Below, piece by piece: positions 62,121 through 64,000 of a DNA stretch of 64,000 nucleotides. Made by a program: the position numbers and the translations under genes. Under the pieces are notes generated by a model. The model did no database searches. It was not told the DNA's origin and saw nothing but the letters and a program-made list of their open reading frames with translations. The stretch covers positions 1 to 64,000 of the forward strand of contig JAQVDP010000016.1 in the NCBI GenBank assembly GCA_028698335.1, written 5' to 3'. This DNA comes from Nevskiales bacterium (GTDB lineage Bacteria; Pseudomonadota; Gammaproteobacteria; Nevskiales; Nevskiaceae). The stretch's first letter is position 1; every line of letters starts with the position of its first letter.

Positions 62121-63754
62121 AAGCGGCGACGTTCCGGTTTTCCCGGCTGAGCCGGGTCTGGCAGATCCGGCGGGTCAGCACGCGCTACGGCCTGCGCGAG
62201 TTTCTGGACGGCAAGCCGCGAGGGGACGGGCGCCCACGGGGCGAGCGCCTGCGTCTGGCGCTGGAGGAACTCGGGCCGGTATTCATCAAGTTCGGGCAGG
62301 CCCTGTCGACGCGTCCGGATCTGGTGCCGCCGGACATCGCGGTCGAACTGGCCAAGCTGCAGGATCGGGTGCCGCCTTTCTCCGGCGAAGTCGCGCGTCA
62401 GATCATCGAATCGGAACTCGGGCGTCCGCTCGAGGAAATGTTCGACGACTTCGAGTCCGAGCCGTTGGCATCCGCGTCGGTGGCGCAGGTGCATGGCGCG
62501 CGCCTGAAGGGCGGTGACGACGGGGAGCCGGGTCTGGAGATCGTCGTCAAGGTGCTGCGTCCGGGCATCGAGGCCGTCATCCGCGACGACATCGAGCTGC
62601 TGCATACGCTGGCGCAGATGGCCCATCGCTTCTCCGCCACCGCGCGGCGCCTGCGGCCGCGCGAGATCGTCGCCGAGTACGAGAAGGTCCTGCTCGACGA
62701 GCTCGACCTGATGCGGGAGGGCGCAAACTGTTCGCAGCTGCGCCGCAACTGGCTGGGGTCGGAGCTGATCTACCACCCGCTGGTGCACTGGGACTACACC
62801 CGCACCCGGGTCCTGGTCATGGAGCGCATCCACGGGATTTCGATCCGCGAACTCGACCAGTTGCGCGAACTCGGCGTCGATTTCACCGTGCTGTCGGAGC
62901 GCGGCGTCGAGATCTTCTTCAAGCAGACGTTCCGCGACAATTTCTTCCACGCCGACATGCATCCCGGCAACATCTTCGTCGATGCCTCCGATCCGGCTCA
63001 TCCGAGCTACCTCGCGGTGGACTTCGGCATCGTCGGGCAGCTGACGCCGTCCGACCAGCGCTACCTGGCGGAGAATTTCTACGCCTTCTTCAACCGGGAT
63101 TACCGGCGCGTCGCGGAGCTGCACGTCGAATCCGAGTGGATTCCGGCGGATACCCGGGTCGAGGAGTTCGAAGCGGCGGTCCGCACGGTGTGCGAGCCGA
63201 TCTTCCAGCGTCCGCTGCGCGACATCTCCTTCGGCTTCTTCCTGCTGCGCCTGTTCCAGATCGCGCGACGTTTTGACTATCAGGTCCAGCCGCAGCTGGT
63301 GCTGCTGCAGAAGACGCTGCTGCAGATCGAGGGCTTGGGGCGACAGCTGAACCCGGATCTGGATCTGTGGAAGACCGCCAAGCCGATCATGGAAGAATGG
63401 ATGCGGCGGCGCCTCGGGCCGGCCGCGACGCTGGAACGGATGCGCGCGAACATGCCGACGCTGGCCGAGTCGCTGCCGGAGCTGGCGCATCAGGCGCTGC
63501 GGCACCTGTCGCGCGGCGAGGGCCTGGGCGGCGGCCTCGGGCGCCGCGAACTGCAAGCGCTGCAGCGGCAGATGGAACAGTCCAGCCGGCGGCAGTTGCG
63601 GATGATCGCCGCCGGGGCGCTGGCGTTCTGTTCGGCCCTGGTCTACGTGTCCGGAAAGGGCTGGATGCTGAGTGGGGTGCCGCTGCTGAGCGCGGTGCTG
63701 GCCGCCGGCGCAGTCTGGCTGGCTTATCGCGCGCTCAGGGGCGAGCGGGACTGA
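62117..63754 (+). CDS. ubiB: Ubiquinone biosynthesis protein kinase-like UbiB
   Basis: The 545-residue atypical kinase-like protein has the KxGQ motif ([16 protein letters not shown], about residue 55), the alanine-rich loop [24 protein letters not shown] and [11 protein letters not shown], and two C-terminal transmembrane helices (about 495-540). UbiB is an ATPase that assists ubiquinone synthesis, probably by extracting lipid intermediates from the membrane. The last 31 bases overlap the convergent yibQ-like gene. Confidence 0.96.
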   Translation: MKAATFRFSRLSRVWQIRRVSTRYGLREFLDGKPRGDGRPRGERLRLALEELGPVFIKFGQALSTRPDLVPPDIAVELAKLQDRVPPFSGEVARQIIESELGRPLEEMFDDFESEPLASASVAQVHGARLKGGDDGEPGLEIVVKVLRPGIEAVIRDDIELLHTLAQMAHRFSATARRLRPREIVAEYEKVLLDELDLMREGANCSQLRRNWLGSELIYHPLVHWDYTRTRVLVMERIHGISIRELDQLRELGVDFTVLSERGVEIFFKQTFRDNFFHADMHPGNIFVDASDPAHPSYLAVDFGIVGQLTPSDQRYLAENFYAFFNRDYRRVAELHVESEWIPADTRVEEFEAAVRTVCEPIFQRPLRDISFGFFLLRLFQIARRFDYQVQPQLVLLQKTLLQIEGLGRQLNPDLDLWKTAKPIMEEWMRRRLGPAATLERMRANMPTLAESLPELAHQALRHLSRGEGLGGGLGRRELQALQRQMEQSSRRQLRMIAAGALAFCSALVYVSGKGWMLSGVPLLSAVLAAGAVWLAYRALRGERD

Positions 63755-64000
63755 GTGCCCGCTGCGGCAGCGGCGGGCAACGGCGGAATCTGACGAGGCG
63801 GTGCGGGCGGCGGGGCGTCCAGCGACGGGCTCAGGCGCAGGTGCACCGGATGCAGCGGCACGCCGCTCTCGCTGCGCGCGATGAACTCCGAGGGCGGGAC
63901 CAGTTCGATGCCGAGCTCCGCAAGGTGCGGTAGCTGTTCGGCCAGGACCGCGAGGGTTTCCGGGTGCGGATGGCCGATCGCCAGCGCTGCGCCGCGCTTC
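63724..64000 (-). CDS. Divergent polysaccharide deacetylase (YibQ-like), C-terminal part
   Basis: Only the last 91 codons are inside the window; the gene continues past the right edge. The segment [20 protein letters not shown] and [14 protein letters not shown] matches the end of divergent polysaccharide deacetylase family proteins, which are usually periplasmic and encoded near membrane-biogenesis genes. A proline/alanine-rich tail of about 35 residues follows. The stop TAA at 63724 lies inside the end of ubiB on the other strand. Confidence 0.8.
   Translation of the reverse strand, partial: KRGAALAIGHPHPETLAVLAEQLPHLAELGIELVPPSEFIARSESGVPLHPVHLRLSPSLDAPPPAPPRQIPPLPAAAAAGTQSRSPLSAR

Noticed and set aside
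1-64000. Mobile elements, CRISPR arrays, tRNA and rRNA genes
   Set aside because: I looked for transposase and phage proteins, regularly spaced direct repeats and tRNA-like cloverleaf sequences, and found none that could be supported by eye.

Overview
The window is a high-GC bacterial chromosome segment with no rRNA, tRNA, CRISPR array, prophage or transposase that I could recognise. The right-hand housekeeping block (dapF-DUF484-xerC, hslVU, DUF971, ubiE-ubiJ-ubiB, yibQ-like) is typical of Gammaproteobacteria. Together with the many acyl-CoA catabolism genes, a wax ester synthase and a DUF1329 protein, it suggests a Xanthomonadales/Nevskiales-type organism such as the Solimonas group. That taxonomic placement is inference.

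Layout. 0-10 kb holds mixed single genes: a DUF962 membrane protein, a Crp-family regulator with a small DUF1272 zinc protein, a patatin lipoprotein, a TetR regulator divergent from a hydroxylaminobenzene-mutase-like membrane protein, an orphan lipoprotein, a quinone oxidoreductase divergent from a sirtuin, and a secreted seven-repeat protein. 10.2-20.8 kb is an apparent organophosphorus acquisition island: TonB-dependent receptor, secreted PHP-domain hydrolase, LysR regulator, HAD phosphatase, PhnD-PhnC-PhnE-type ABC transporter and a Tat-exported phospholipase C/acid phosphatase. One exact 13-base motif recurs in front of three of its transcription units. 20.8-26.2 kb has a cytochrome c operon ending in a PPP-family phosphatase, a DUF2970 protein and a GST-MocR pair. 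A long inverted repeat separates the cytochrome operon from the DUF2970 gene.

26.4-49.8 kb is a large, almost entirely forward-strand acyl-CoA catabolic region. It holds DUF35 plus a thiolase-fold protein that looks like a retro-aldolase, a hydrolase, a crotonase, two acyl-CoA ligases, a CaiB-type CoA-transferase of unusual domain order, an amidohydrolase, GNAT, HAD, a dienoyl-CoA-reductase-like SDR, SnoaL, TetR-P450-rubredoxin, DUF2505, DUF1329, an SDR, two class-3 aldehyde dehydrogenases and WS/DGAT. The set would suit oxidation, CoA activation and side-chain cleavage of a lipophilic, perhaps isoprenoid or steroid-like, compound, with storage of acyl products as neutral lipid. The substrate cannot be read from sequence.

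49.9-52.4 kb carries a ParM/StbA-like actin with no visible partner, a haloalkane dehalogenase and a GFA-family protein. 52.4-64 kb is the conserved housekeeping block, interrupted by a PAS-GGDEF-EAL protein. A sigma-32-like promoter precedes hslVU.
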